Positions 1 through 7,142 of a stretch of 18,725 nucleotides of DNA are shown here, in pieces. The DNA is from Roseivirga sp. UBA7431. Its GTDB lineage: Bacteria > Bacteroidota > Bacteroidia > Cytophagales > Cyclobacteriaceae. The number at the start of each line of letters is the position of its first letter. The stretch's first letter is position 1. Location of the stretch: contig DLQN01000109.1 in the NCBI GenBank assembly GCA_002477595.1, positions 1-18,725 of the forward strand, written 5' to 3'. The notes under the pieces are model-generated. The model did not search any database. It saw nothing but the letters and a program-made list of their open reading frames with translations, and was not told the DNA's origin. Both the position numbers and the translations under genes were made by a program.

Positions 1-1
1 A

Positions 2-1273
2 TTACCAGGGCCCCTATACAATGCCAGCCTGAAGAATAGAAATATATTTCGTGGTTCTGAGATTTTTCAAATAGGCGTCTTTGTAGGTATAGATGGAGTT
101 AGTTCCGCCTCAGACCAAAGTCAAGTATTGAGAACGATACAATACGGAGTCAATACGTCATTAACTTTCCCAAGGTTCATTACCCCATTCAGGTCTAGAG
201 GATTGAACAAAATGACTTTCAATCCTAGAACAAGGCTATCATTAGGATACAATTTCACTGATCGCCCTGAGTATGTGAGAAGTAATCTGAACGGAGTATT
301 TGCCTATACTTGGCAAAACCTGAGAGGAACGAAGAGTTACTCTTTCAATTTGGCAGATATTAGTCTTATTGACACAGAGATTAACCCTGAATCTGGTTTT
401 CAGCAACAATTAGATGATCTATTACTACAAGGCAATACATTAGCCTTCTCGTTCAATAGATCGTTTGTCTCCAGCTCGTCCTTTAATGCGACTTACAATT
501 TTAACTATGGCGATCCCGCGAGCCCCTCGAGTTACCTGAGGTTTTTTGTCGAATCTGGAGGCACCATTTACGACATTGTTGGGCAAGCCCTTTTGGACAA
601 TAACGATTTAGAAAGCTACCAATTCTATAAGCTACAAGTAGACTATAGAAGGCAAGTACCACTCGGTATTAATAAATCAGTTGTCTTTAGGTTAAATGGT
701 GGTATTGCCGACCCTTATGGTGGCAATAATGCATTGCCATATGAGAAGTACTTCTTTGCAGGTGGTAGCAGCAGTAATCGCGCTTGGAACCCGAGGCGCT
801 TGGGCCCAGGATCGGCCTTCCCCTACGAATTAGATGAGTTTGGCCAAAATATCATTGAAAATGGAGAACTCAAAGCCAATAGAACTGGTGCCGACAGTTA
901 TCAATTTGAACAACCTGGTGAAGTACTAATTGAGTTGAACGCTGAATATCGAGCAAAGATATCAGGCTTTTTAGACTGGGCGTTCTTTATCGATGCAGGA
1001 AATATATGGAGGCTTACTGAATTTGAAGCGCCAGCAGAGGGCGAGGTCGTTCGTATTTCGCAAGGAGCTAAATTTGACTACAACGACTTCTATAAAGAAT
1101 TAGCCATTGGGGCAGGAATAGGCATTAGACTAGACTTTTCTTTCTTGGTTTTCAGGCTAGATGCAGGCCATAAAATTAAGGACCCTAGATTTCCAGAGGG
1201 TGAGCGTTGGCAAGGTCTATTCAAGCGACCTAACCAGATCGTCTACAATATTGCTGTTGGTTATGCTTTCTAA
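2..1273 (+). CDS. BamA/TamA-family outer-membrane barrel protein, 3' part only
   Basis: The reading frame is open from base 2, so the gene begins before the window; about 423 C-terminal residues are visible. The sequence reads as a run of alternating beta strands typical of the Omp85 barrel (bacterial surface antigen domain). Near the left edge there is an N-R-N-I-F-R-G-S-E segment like the first barrel strand of the family. Near the end there is a G-I-G-I-R-L-D-F-S-F segment, and the last residue is Phe, as in an outer-membrane beta-signal. Known members insert or translocate proteins or lipids at the outer membrane. POTRA domains, if present, lie outside the window, so BamA cannot be separated from TamA-like or accessory Omp85 proteins. 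A TTG at 128 is an internal Leu codon, not a start. The gene converges on the E1 gene and shares 4 bases with it. Confidence 0.88.
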   Translation, partial: LPGPLYNASLKNRNIFRGSEIFQIGVFVGIDGVSSASDQSQVLRTIQYGVNTSLTFPRFITPFRSRGLNKMTFNPRTRLSLGYNFTDRPEYVRSNLNGVFAYTWQNLRGTKSYSFNLADISLIDTEINPESGFQQQLDDLLLQGNTLAFSFNRSFVSSSSFNATYNFNYGDPASPSSYLRFFVESGGTIYDIVGQALLDNNDLESYQFYKLQVDYRRQVPLGINKSVVFRLNGGIADPYGGNNALPYEKYFFAGGSSSNRAWNPRRLGPGSAFPYELDEFGQNIIENGELKANRTGADSYQFEQPGEVLIELNAEYRAKISGFLDWAFFIDAGNIWRLTEFEAPAEGEVVRISQGAKFDYNDFYKELAIGAGIGIRLDFSFLVFRLDAGHKIKDPRFPEGERWQGLFKRPNQIVYNIAVGYAF

Positions 1274-3375
1274 TAGTTAAGCAAATCTCCTATTACCTTC
1301 TCAACTTTCTCAGGAGTAGGCAACATGGCTTTCTCTAAGTCTACATTCAAAGCAATAGCAGGAAGATTCTCGGCTCCATAGGCCATCACTGGTGCATCTA
1401 ACACTTGGAAACAGTGTTGAGAGATTCTACCAGCCAATGACTCTGCAAATGAATTCATTAATGGCTCCTCAGTCAGAACAAGTGCTTTGTTGTGTCTTTT
1501 TACAGAAGCAACTACGGCTTCCCAGTCTAATGGGTTTAAAGTTCTCAGGTCAAGTATTTCTATTCTTCCCTTAAATTTCTTGCTAACGGCTTTTGCCCAA
1601 TAAACACCCATACCATAAGTGATTACAGTACATGACTCACCATTTTCAATGGCTTCAGCCGATGCTTCCTGCGCTACTAAAGCCTTGCCCAATGGAATGA
1701 TATACTCCGAGTCGGGCTCAAAAGTCTTAGCTCCCTCGGTGCCAGGCACCTTCGACCAATACAATCCTTTATGCTCAAGCATAATGACAGGATTCGGGTC
1801 ATAAAAAGCAGCCTTCATCAAACCTTTCATATCAGCTGCGTTAGATGGATACACTACTTTAATACCTCTAATATTAAGCAAGGTTGACTCAATAGAACCC
1901 GAATGATAAGGCCCACCTCCACCATAAGCACCAATCGGGACTCGAATAAGTGACTGAATAGGGAATTGCCCGTTAGATAGGTAGCAACTTTTTGAGAGCT
2001 CTTCTACTAACTGGTTTAATCCTGGCCAGATATAATCTGCAAACTGGATCTCAACAATTGGCTTAGCGCCAACGGCACTCATACCAGCAGTTGACCCCAC
2101 TATGTAAGCTTCTTGAATTGGCGTATTGAAAACTCTACTATCTCCATACTTTTGAGCAAGGGTAGCCGCCTCTCTGAATACACCGCCTAGTGTTCCCCCA
2201 ACATCTTGCCCATAAAACAAGGCATTAGGCGTATTTCTTAAAATATCATCAACTGCATGTAATGCAGCATCCACCATTACTACTTTCTCGGCACCTCTAG
2301 GTTTGCGCTGTCCCTTTTCCTCAGTGATTGGTGTCGGTGCAAATTCATGATCAAAGATTGTTGCCGGGTCTGGGTCATCAGCATTCAGTGCTCTTGCATA
2401 TTCTGCCTGAACAAAGACAACAGTCTCATCTTCTATCTTAATAATATCTGACTCTTTATAACCGGCCTTTTTAAGGTCTTTGCGTAGTGTGGGGATTGGG
2501 TCAGATTTCTGGTGATCTTCGAGATCAAAATCGCCTCTGTACCATTCTTTCCGTACACCAGAAGTGTGATGCCCTAGAAGAGGTGTTTTTGCATGAACCA
2601 AAATTGGCGCTCTATTTTCTCGAACATAATCGAAGGCCGTTTTCATACCCTCAAACGAAGCCGTAAAATCGGCACCATCCACACGCATTCGCTCCATCCC
2701 TTTGAATCCAGCGGCAAATTCATAGGCATCCATAGCTCGCATCTCTTTGCCTGTTGCTGAAATACCCCAATCATTGTCCTGAATTAAGTACACAACCGGT
2801 AATTTGTGAAGGACAGCCATTTGCATAGCCTCTGATACTTCACCCTCGGTAACCGAACCGTCTCCTAAGGAACATAAGACCACTGGTTTGTTATTAGAAC
2901 CCAAAAGACCTTGTTCTTCTAAGTAATGAATACCATGTGCCATACCCGTAGCAGGTATTGCCTGCATGCCTGTGGCTGAACTTTGGTGCGGAATTGTTGG
3001 AAACCCCTCACGTTTGAGTGATGGATGACCATAGTAAGTCCTTCCTCCTGAAAATGGATCATCTTTCTTACCCATTAACTGAAGCATTAACTCATTCGGC
3101 TGCAGTCCGATACCCAGTAACATAGACTCATCTCTGTAATAAGGAGCTGCAAAATCATACGCTTGTAGCTGAAAGGCTGCCGCTAATTGGATCGCCTCAT
3201 GGCCTCTGGAAGTGCTATGTACGTATTTACTGCATACAGCACGATTTTCATCGTACAGAATCGCCATGTTTTTGGCGGTATGCATAAGGCGATATGCCTT
3301 TTCTAAAGTCTTTTTAGGAATATTGATGTCTTTCTCTTTTGAAGTGTTAGTCTTTTTATCCTGTGACAATTCCAT
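1270..3375 (-). CDS. 2-oxoacid (branched-chain type) dehydrogenase E1, fused alpha and beta subunits
   Basis: This is a thiamine-diphosphate E1 component that decarboxylates a 2-oxoacid (2-oxoisovalerate type) and passes the acyl group to lipoyl-E2. Both subunits lie in one 701-aa chain: alpha at about residues 20-325, a linker, then beta at about 357-701. The alpha half holds the ThDP/Mg motif GDG (171-173) ending at N201, and R-G-H-E-A near 57-61. The beta half holds N-T-P-I-Q-E, with E422 as the expected cofactor-activating Glu, and a GGGGPYHS segment with H491. I chose the ATG at 3375 over the in-frame TTG at 3399, because a TATTTTTG -7 element (3404-3397) would start transcription inside the longer form. 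Fused E1 proteins are common in Bacteroidota. E2 and E3 are not in the window. Substrate preference (branched-chain or pyruvate) is inferred from overall resemblance only. Confidence 0.9.
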   Translation of the reverse strand: MELSQDKKTNTSKEKDINIPKKTLEKAYRLMHTAKNMAILYDENRAVCSKYVHSTSRGHEAIQLAAAFQLQAYDFAAPYYRDESMLLGIGLQPNELMLQLMGKKDDPFSGGRTYYGHPSLKREGFPTIPHQSSATGMQAIPATGMAHGIHYLEEQGLLGSNNKPVVLCSLGDGSVTEGEVSEAMQMAVLHKLPVVYLIQDNDWGISATGKEMRAMDAYEFAAGFKGMERMRVDGADFTASFEGMKTAFDYVRENRAPILVHAKTPLLGHHTSGVRKEWYRGDFDLEDHQKSDPIPTLRKDLKKAGYKESDIIKIEDETVVFVQAEYARALNADDPDPATIFDHEFAPTPITEEKGQRKPRGAEKVVMVDAALHAVDDILRNTPNALFYGQDVGGTLGGVFREAATLAQKYGDSRVFNTPIQEAYIVGSTAGMSAVGAKPIVEIQFADYIWPGLNQLVEELSKSCYLSNGQFPIQSLIRVPIGAYGGGGPYHSGSIESTLLNIRGIKVVYPSNAADMKGLMKAAFYDPNPVIMLEHKGLYWSKVPGTEGAKTFEPDSEYIIPLGKALVAQEASAEAIENGESCTVITYGMGVYWAKAVSKKFKGRIEILDLRTLNPLDWEAVVASVKRHNKALVLTEEPLMNSFAESLAGRISQHCFQVLDAPVMAYGAENLPAIALNVDLEKAMLPTPEKVEKVIGDLLNY

Positions 3376-3396
3376 AGCGTAATTGGCGTTTCGACT

Positions 3397-3404
3397 CAAA
3401 AATA
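3397..3404 (-). promoter_or_regulatory. -7 element for the E1 gene
   Basis: Read on the minus strand this is TATTTTTG, a full match to the Bacteroidota -7 consensus TAnnTTTG. It would place the transcript start near 3391, about 15 bases before the ATG at 3375. No TTG was seen at the -33 position. This is an inference from motif and position. Confidence 0.5.
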
Positions 3405-3430
3405 AGCAATAATTTAACGGCTAATAGAAA

Positions 3431-3450
3431 AACCTACCGATCGTTAGGTT
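3431..3450. promoter_or_regulatory. 20-bp imperfect palindrome, operator candidate
   Basis: AACCTACCGATCGTTAGGTT reads the same on both strands except for one mismatched pair (3437/3444). It sits between the divergent E1 and hemF genes, just upstream of where the E1 -33 box should be. The CGATCG core with symmetric arms resembles sites bound by TetR-family dimers, but no regulator gene is adjacent. A second, weaker repeat (AACTC 3462-3466 / GAGTT 3474-3478) follows. Confidence 0.45.
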
Positions 3451-3526
3451 ATCTTTCATATAACTCTCACAATGAGTTGACAGTTTAGCTTTTTTATACT
3501 TTTAATCCTCCCTCAGAATATTCTGA

Positions 3527-3534
3527 TATTTTTG
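3527..3534 (+). promoter_or_regulatory. -7 element for hemF
   Basis: TATTTTTG matches the Bacteroidota consensus TAnnTTTG. It ends only 4 bases before the hemF ATG at 3539, so the predicted transcript start falls on or next to the start codon, suggesting a leaderless or nearly leaderless mRNA. No clear -33 TTG is present at the usual spacing. Confidence 0.5.
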
Positions 3535-3538
3535 CATC

Positions 3539-4441
3539 ATGCCTCAGATAGACAAAGAACATATCGCTAGCGTTTTCAAGAACATACAAGATCATATCTG
3601 CACCGAATTAGAAAAAGCTGATGGCCTTGGCGAATTTCAAGAAGACAATTGGAACAGACCAGGAGGAGGAGGAGGTAGAAGCCGTATTATACGACACGGC
3701 AATATCATCGAAAAAGGTGGAGTAAACTTCTCTGAGGTTCATGGCAAAACTCCTGAAAAATTATTGAAGTCTTTTGGGTTAACGGAAGGTGATTTCTTCG
3801 CTACTGGTGTCTCGATCGTTTTACATCCTGAAAACCCTTGGGTTCCTATCATTCACATGAATATCAGGTACTTTGAGATGTCCAATGGGACGTACTGGTT
3901 TGGTGGAGGCATTGACTTAACCCCACACTATGTAGACGAAGAGGATGCTACTTTCTTTCATCAAAAATTAAAAGCCGTTTGTGACAAGCATGATCCATTC
4001 TACTACCCAGAATACAAGCATTGGGCAGACGACTATTTTTTTATCAAACATCGTGATGAAACGCGTGGCATTGGAGGGATATTCTTCGATCATGTTTCTG
4101 AAGACAAAGAGCACTCTAAAGAAGATCTATTCAACTTTATAAAAGATATTGGACTTTGCTTCGCTCCAATCTATACCTACATCATGAATAGAAATGCCGG
4201 TAAACCATTCGGGGCACGAGAGAAGAACTGGCAACGACTGAGAAGAGGCAGATATGTTGAATTCAACCTTGTAATAGATAGAGGCACAAAGTTTGGGTTA
4301 GAAACAGACGGAAGAACCGAATCTATTCTAATGAGCTTACCACCGGAAGCTGGCTGGGAATATGACTACTCCCCTCCAATCAAATCATTAGAATCAGATA
4401 CGCTCCGACTACTTAAAAAAGGAATTGATTGGACCAAATGA
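3539..4441 (+). CDS. hemF: Oxygen-dependent coproporphyrinogen III oxidase
   Basis: HemF decarboxylates two propionates of coproporphyrinogen III to give protoporphyrinogen IX, using O2, in cytosolic haem synthesis. At 300 aa it is the normal family length. Family motifs are clear: a glycine-rich R-P-G-G-G-G-G-R-S at 40-48, G-G-V-N-F-S near 60-65, W-F-G-G-G-I-D-L-T-P-H at 120-130, and R-G-R-Y-V-E-F-N-L near 236-244. His 96, 106, 141 and 171 are likely the four conserved histidines at the active site. The ATG at 3539 gives the expected N-terminus. The stop TGA overlaps the next gene's ATG (ATGA at 4438), so the PAP2 gene is probably translationally coupled. It marks an aerobic, haem-making organism. 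Confidence 0.97.
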   Translation: MPQIDKEHIASVFKNIQDHICTELEKADGLGEFQEDNWNRPGGGGGRSRIIRHGNIIEKGGVNFSEVHGKTPEKLLKSFGLTEGDFFATGVSIVLHPENPWVPIIHMNIRYFEMSNGTYWFGGGIDLTPHYVDEEDATFFHQKLKAVCDKHDPFYYPEYKHWADDYFFIKHRDETRGIGGIFFDHVSEDKEHSKEDLFNFIKDIGLCFAPIYTYIMNRNAGKPFGAREKNWQRLRRGRYVEFNLVIDRGTKFGLETDGRTESILMSLPPEAGWEYDYSPPIKSLESDTLRLLKKGIDWTK

Positions 4442-5010
4442 TCAACCAACTTGAACAATGGGACAAGTCGCTTTTTAAGCTCATAAATGGGGCTCATAAT
4501 GACCTATTTGACTTTTTAATGCCTTGGGTCAGCGACAAGTGGATTTGGATACCCCTTTATGCACTACTCATCTATATGATGGTAAAGCATGAGAAAGGAA
4601 ATTTGTTAGTCACCTTCATCGGTATTGGACTTCTAATTTTGATAAGCGACCAAGTAGCCTCAGGGATATTAAAACCTTACGTAGGTAGATTAAGGCCTTG
4701 CTATGACCCAGAGCTAATGGACAGTGTCCATTTGTTAAAAGGCTGTGGTGGACAGTATGGCTTTGCCTCATCCCATTCCTCTAACTCATTTGCTATCGCC
4801 ATCTTTTGCTGGTTGCTATTGAAAGACCATGTTAAATACATCTGGCTTTTGATTCCGTGGGCTGCAACAGTAGCGTATAGCCGAGTTTATTTAGGCGTCC
4901 ACTTTCCTGGTGACATCATCATGGGTGCGTTAATCGGTATTGGAGCCGGATATTTAGTTTATTTTTTGAAATTGAAGCTTGAGAACCTGAAACTGTTGAG
5001 AAATGGGTAA
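4438..5010 (+). CDS. PAP2-family membrane lipid phosphatase
   Basis: This is a 190-aa membrane phosphatase of the PAP2 superfamily, which includes undecaprenyl-diphosphate, phosphatidylglycerol-phosphate and lipid A phosphatases. All three catalytic motifs are intact: K-x6-R-P (K79 to P87), S-S-H-S (111-114, with catalytic His 113), and S-R-x5-H-x3-D (S148, R149, H155, D159). Four or five hydrophobic helices surround them (about 33-50, 55-76, 117-130, 134-148, 160-178). I chose the ATG at 4438, which overlaps the hemF stop codon as ATGA; an in-frame TTG at 4429 lies inside hemF. The substrate cannot be told from sequence; carrier-lipid recycling is the commonest role for such small single-domain members. 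Confidence 0.92.
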   Translation: MINQLEQWDKSLFKLINGAHNDLFDFLMPWVSDKWIWIPLYALLIYMMVKHEKGNLLVTFIGIGLLILISDQVASGILKPYVGRLRPCYDPELMDSVHLLKGCGGQYGFASSHSSNSFAIAIFCWLLLKDHVKYIWLLIPWAATVAYSRVYLGVHFPGDIIMGALIGIGAGYLVYFLKLKLENLKLLRNG

Positions 5011-5260
5011 AAAAGATGCCATCGTTTATAATTATTTCAAACGAGTATTTGATGACTACCAAGTATTGGTAGCAGTCAACCCTATCGACTTTTCAGGAAT
5101 TGAACTAATCGTTCATCCAGGTGATAAAGTGGAGAAAACAGACATGCAGTTTGATGAGGGGGTCTATGAAGATTTACAAGTAGATGAATTCAAAGAAAGC
5201 AGTGCTTTAGAATTTCAACTCTACATGAAGAAAGACTTTTTCGAACGTAAGGGCGACTAA
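5003..5260 (+). CDS. Small acidic protein of unknown function, third gene of the hemF operon
   Basis: I do not recognise this 85-aa protein. It starts 8 bases inside the PAP2 gene (ATG at 5003), so it is almost certainly co-translated with it. The sequence opens with a basic M-G-K-K, then a mixed alpha/beta segment without membrane helices or a signal peptide. It is rich in Asp and Glu from residue 40 on (K-V-E-K-T-D, D-E-G-V-Y-E-D, V-D-E-F-K-E-S). It is probably a small soluble cytosolic protein. The overlap and normal codon use support it being real. No function is proposed. Confidence 0.75.
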   Translation: MGKKDAIVYNYFKRVFDDYQVLVAVNPIDFSGIELIVHPGDKVEKTDMQFDEGVYEDLQVDEFKESSALEFQLYMKKDFFERKGD

Positions 5261-5499
5261 ATCAAACTAAAATTGATCGCAGGCTTGACAAAACCCATAG
5301 CGTTGAATAATAGTTTTTTCAAAACATGAATTTTTAAAGGTGACTCAGCTTTATGAGTTAAGTCCTCTGAACGGACAAAAATCGCATATATTTGGATAAA
5401 AATTAACTCCAAGCACCTGATTAATCAGGTATCAAAAAGCAAGTATTTTATTAATCCTAAATTTTATAAAAACAGGCTTTCGAGTTAACTATTTCTTAA
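5261..5499. other. AT-rich intergenic stretch with small inverted repeats
   Basis: I see no gene here. It holds two adjacent hairpins (ACTCA 5343-5347 / TGAGT 5354-5358, and GTCC 5362-5365 / GGAC 5373-5376), a TATATTTG at 5387-5394 that fits the -7 consensus but serves no visible gene, and a perfect 16-bp palindrome at 5415-5430. No terminator with a T run follows the upstream operon. Confidence 0.4.
5415..5430. repeat. Perfect 16-bp palindrome
   Basis: ACCTGATTAATCAGGT is its own reverse complement. It has no T run and no loop, so it looks more like a dimeric protein-binding site than a terminator. It lies about 85 bases upstream of the SRP RNA promoter, with no obvious target. Confidence 0.4.
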
Positions 5500-5507
5500 T
5501 ACCTTTG
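5500..5507 (+). promoter_or_regulatory. -7 element of the SRP RNA gene
   Basis: TACCTTTG fits TAnnTTTG. It would start transcription around 5511-5513, exactly where the 5' strand of the SRP RNA closing helix begins. A -33 TTG is not clear (TTTCG at about 5478). Confidence 0.6.
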
Positions 5508-5512
5508 TGCCT

Positions 5513-5605
5513 GGCAAAGGGATGCGATCAGCTCCTGCTGAACTCCCCCAGGCTGGGAACAGAGCAAGGGTAAGCGGTAGAGCGATGCGACATCCCGATG
5601 CCTTT
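5513..5605 (+). ncRNA. ffs: Signal recognition particle RNA, small bacterial type
   Basis: This is the RNA of the bacterial SRP, which binds Ffh and targets nascent membrane proteins to FtsY and the translocon or YidC. The hallmark domain is present: a GGAA tetraloop (5556-5559) closed by CTG/CAG, then the asymmetric internal loop CAGG (5549-5552) opposite AGCA (5563-5566), then CCC pairing with GGG (5568-5570). The long hairpin closes with GGGATG (5519-5524) pairing CATCCC (5591-5596) and GGCA (5513-5516) pairing TGCC (5599-5602). A run of seven T (5603-5609) follows as terminator. There is no Alu domain, so it is the short 4.5S-like form of about 92 nt. It has its own promoter. An open frame crossing it is not a gene. 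Confidence 0.92.
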
Positions 5606-5654
5606 TTTTATTCCCACCTAAATCGTATAATTACAAGAACGATTTTTCATTTCC

Positions 5655-6446
5655 ATGTCAGTTTATCTAGCAGAATTCATCGGTACAGCTATACTGCTCT
5701 ACTTCGGTAATAGTATTAATGCCGCAACAACCCTTAACCATTCCTATGCAAAAGATTCTGGTTGGATTATTACCACCATAGGATGGGGACTAGCAGTAAC
5801 CTTTGGCATTTATGCTGTTGGTCAAATTAGTGGTGCCCACCTGAACCCGGCCGTTACAATTGGTCTTGCCATAGCAGGCGAAGCTGAATGGAGTATCGTA
5901 CCAGGATATATCATAGCCCAAGTATTAGGAGCCATGTTTGGCGCTACATTAACATGGATTCAATATTTGCCTCATTGGGGTAAAACAGAAGATCAAGGAG
6001 CTAAACTTGGCGTATTTTGTACGGCAGGAGCAATAGACCAAAAAGGATCCAACTTGGTCAGTGAAATGCTCGGCACTATGGTGCTGGTTTTTGGTTTGCT
6101 GATGATAGGCGCGAACGAGTTTACAGAAGGCCTCAACCCATTGGTTGTAGGTGGTTTAATCACCATCATAGGAATGGCGCAAGGTGGTAGTACCGGTTAT
6201 GCCATTAACCCGGCTCGTGACTTTGGCCCAAGACTAGCTCACTTTCTATTACCCATCAAAGGCAAAGGCGATTCTAACTGGTCATACAGTTGGATTCCTA
6301 TCGCTGGACCTATTCTAGGTGGTGGTACTGGAGCAGCACTCTATTATTTATCCTTTAAGGAGGGCACGAACCTTCTAGGTTGGATTAGTATTGTGCTTGC
6401 AGTATTGGCTATTATTTATGCCATAATCGAAGAAGCTAAGAAATAA
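5655..6446 (+). CDS. Glycerol facilitator-type aquaporin (MIP family)
   Basis: This is a 263-aa six-helix channel of the major intrinsic protein family. The two half-helix motifs are N-P-A at 64-66 and N-P-A-R-D at 185-189. The Asp after the second motif, with W44, Y182 and R188 at positions that align with the selectivity filter of E. coli GlpF (W48, F200, R206), indicates an aquaglyceroporin rather than a water-only channel. The ATG at 5655 leads straight into helix 1. The gene follows the SRP RNA terminator by 45 bases, and no TAnnTTTG promoter was seen. No glycerol kinase or glycerol-3-phosphate dehydrogenase gene is next to it, unlike classical glp operons, so glycerol uptake is a family-based inference. 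Confidence 0.93.
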   Translation: MSVYLAEFIGTAILLYFGNSINAATTLNHSYAKDSGWIITTIGWGLAVTFGIYAVGQISGAHLNPAVTIGLAIAGEAEWSIVPGYIIAQVLGAMFGATLTWIQYLPHWGKTEDQGAKLGVFCTAGAIDQKGSNLVSEMLGTMVLVFGLLMIGANEFTEGLNPLVVGGLITIIGMAQGGSTGYAINPARDFGPRLAHFLLPIKGKGDSNWSYSWIPIAGPILGGGTGAALYYLSFKEGTNLLGWISIVLAVLAIIYAIIEEAKK

Positions 6447-6552
6447 CCACACCGAATTACGAAGAAAAAAGATAAGGAGAACCAAACCACTGCACATCTA
6501 CGTCTTTCTTTATGCTAACTAGTGTAATTAACTTTTCTAAAGCATCTGATAT

Positions 6553-6588
6553 AAAAAAAGGAGCACCTGCTATGCAAGTACTCCTTTT
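6553..6588 (-). terminator. Intrinsic terminator of ssb
   Basis: On the minus strand an 11-bp stem, including G-U pairs, closes an AUA loop and runs into seven T (complement of A 6553-6559). On the plus strand the wobble positions become C-A mismatches, so the stem is sound only in the ssb direction. Confidence 0.85.
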
Positions 6589-6605
6589 ACATAACATTCC
6601 ATGTC

Positions 6606-6944
6606 TTACTTCTTACTTCCCAGCATCAATAATTCATTCAGATTGATTTCTGTGACATAGCGTTTCTCTGCTTCTTTTGTCTCGTAGGAGCGATGTGTCA
6701 ACTTCCCTTCAAGGGCTACCTCTTGTCCTTTTGTCAGGTACTCAGCAGCGATCTCTCCCACTTTACCCCAGGCAACTATATTGTGCCATTGCGTCTCTTC
6801 TACTTTGTCTCCACTTGCGTTTCTATAACTATCAGTTGTAGCGATTGAAAATGTAGTAAGAGATTTTCCAGACGTCAAAGTTTTTGTTTCTGGGTTTTGA
6901 CCAAGTCTGCCAATTAATTGTACACGGTTTCTTAGATTTTGCAT
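6606..6944 (-). CDS. ssb: Short single-stranded DNA-binding protein
   Basis: This is an OB-fold SSB of 112 aa. The fold is clear from residue 5 on: V-Q-L-I-G-R-L-G-Q-N-P-E, then F-S-I-A-T, Q-W-H-N-I-V-A-W-G-K, and Y-L-T-K-G-Q-E-V-A-L-E-G-K-L. I chose the ATG at 6944, the usual place just before the first beta strand; an in-frame extension to 7136 adds 64 residues unlike any SSB. The chain ends with L-G-S-K-K and lacks the acidic tail (D-D-x-I/L-P-F type) with which the main replicative SSB recruits partner enzymes. It may thus be a second, specialised SSB, with a full-length one elsewhere. It is divergent from the zinc-ribbon gene and has its own terminator. Confidence 0.93.
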   Translation of the reverse strand: MQNLRNRVQLIGRLGQNPETKTLTSGKSLTTFSIATTDSYRNASGDKVEETQWHNIVAWGKVGEIAAEYLTKGQEVALEGKLTHRSYETKEAEKRYVTEINLNELLMLGSKK

Positions 6945-7037
6945 GATTATAAAATTTATGTTTAACAATTTTTTCTGTGTCTCTTCGGTATTGTTCGAGT
7001 TGACAGTGGCAAAGTAAAGGCAGGTTAAAAAGCTAAG

Positions 7038-7122
7038 TCGGTTACTAAACACTTGTAACCGATTAACTTTCGTTTGTAAGCGTTTGTAATTGGATATACT
7101 ACTGCTTTTCAATAACTTGTAA
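7038..7122. promoter_or_regulatory. Repeat-rich divergent control region between ssb and the zinc-ribbon gene
   Basis: TTGTAA occurs four times (7053, 7074, 7084, 7117), at spacings of 21, 10 and 33 bases, close to whole helical turns. CGTTTGTAA is repeated in tandem at 7071 and 7081. The first copy lies in an inverted repeat TCGGTTAC (7038-7045) / GTAACCGA (7055-7062). A near -7 match for ssb (TTACTTTG, minus strand, 7017-7010) lies just beside it. Confidence 0.45.
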
Positions 7123-7142
7123 ATAAACAAGCTCACACAAAA

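Noticed and set aside
3660..3677. AGG microsatellite-like run in hemF
   Set aside because: It encodes the conserved glycine-rich loop of HemF, so selection on protein explains it.
5387..5394. TATATTTG as a promoter
   Set aside because: It fits the -7 consensus but no gene or RNA with support begins after it; such matches also occur by chance in AT-rich DNA.
5507..5710. 67-codon open frame over the SRP RNA and the start of the aquaporin gene
   Set aside because: It runs through a structured RNA and out of frame into the aquaporin gene; the product is Arg-rich without protein-like character.
7071..7089. CRISPR-like tandem repeat
   Set aside because: Two 9-base copies with no spacer; far too short for a CRISPR array.
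6945..7136. 64-residue N-terminal extension of SSB
   Set aside because: It does not resemble SSB and covers the repeat-rich control region; the ATG at 6944 gives the normal N-terminus.
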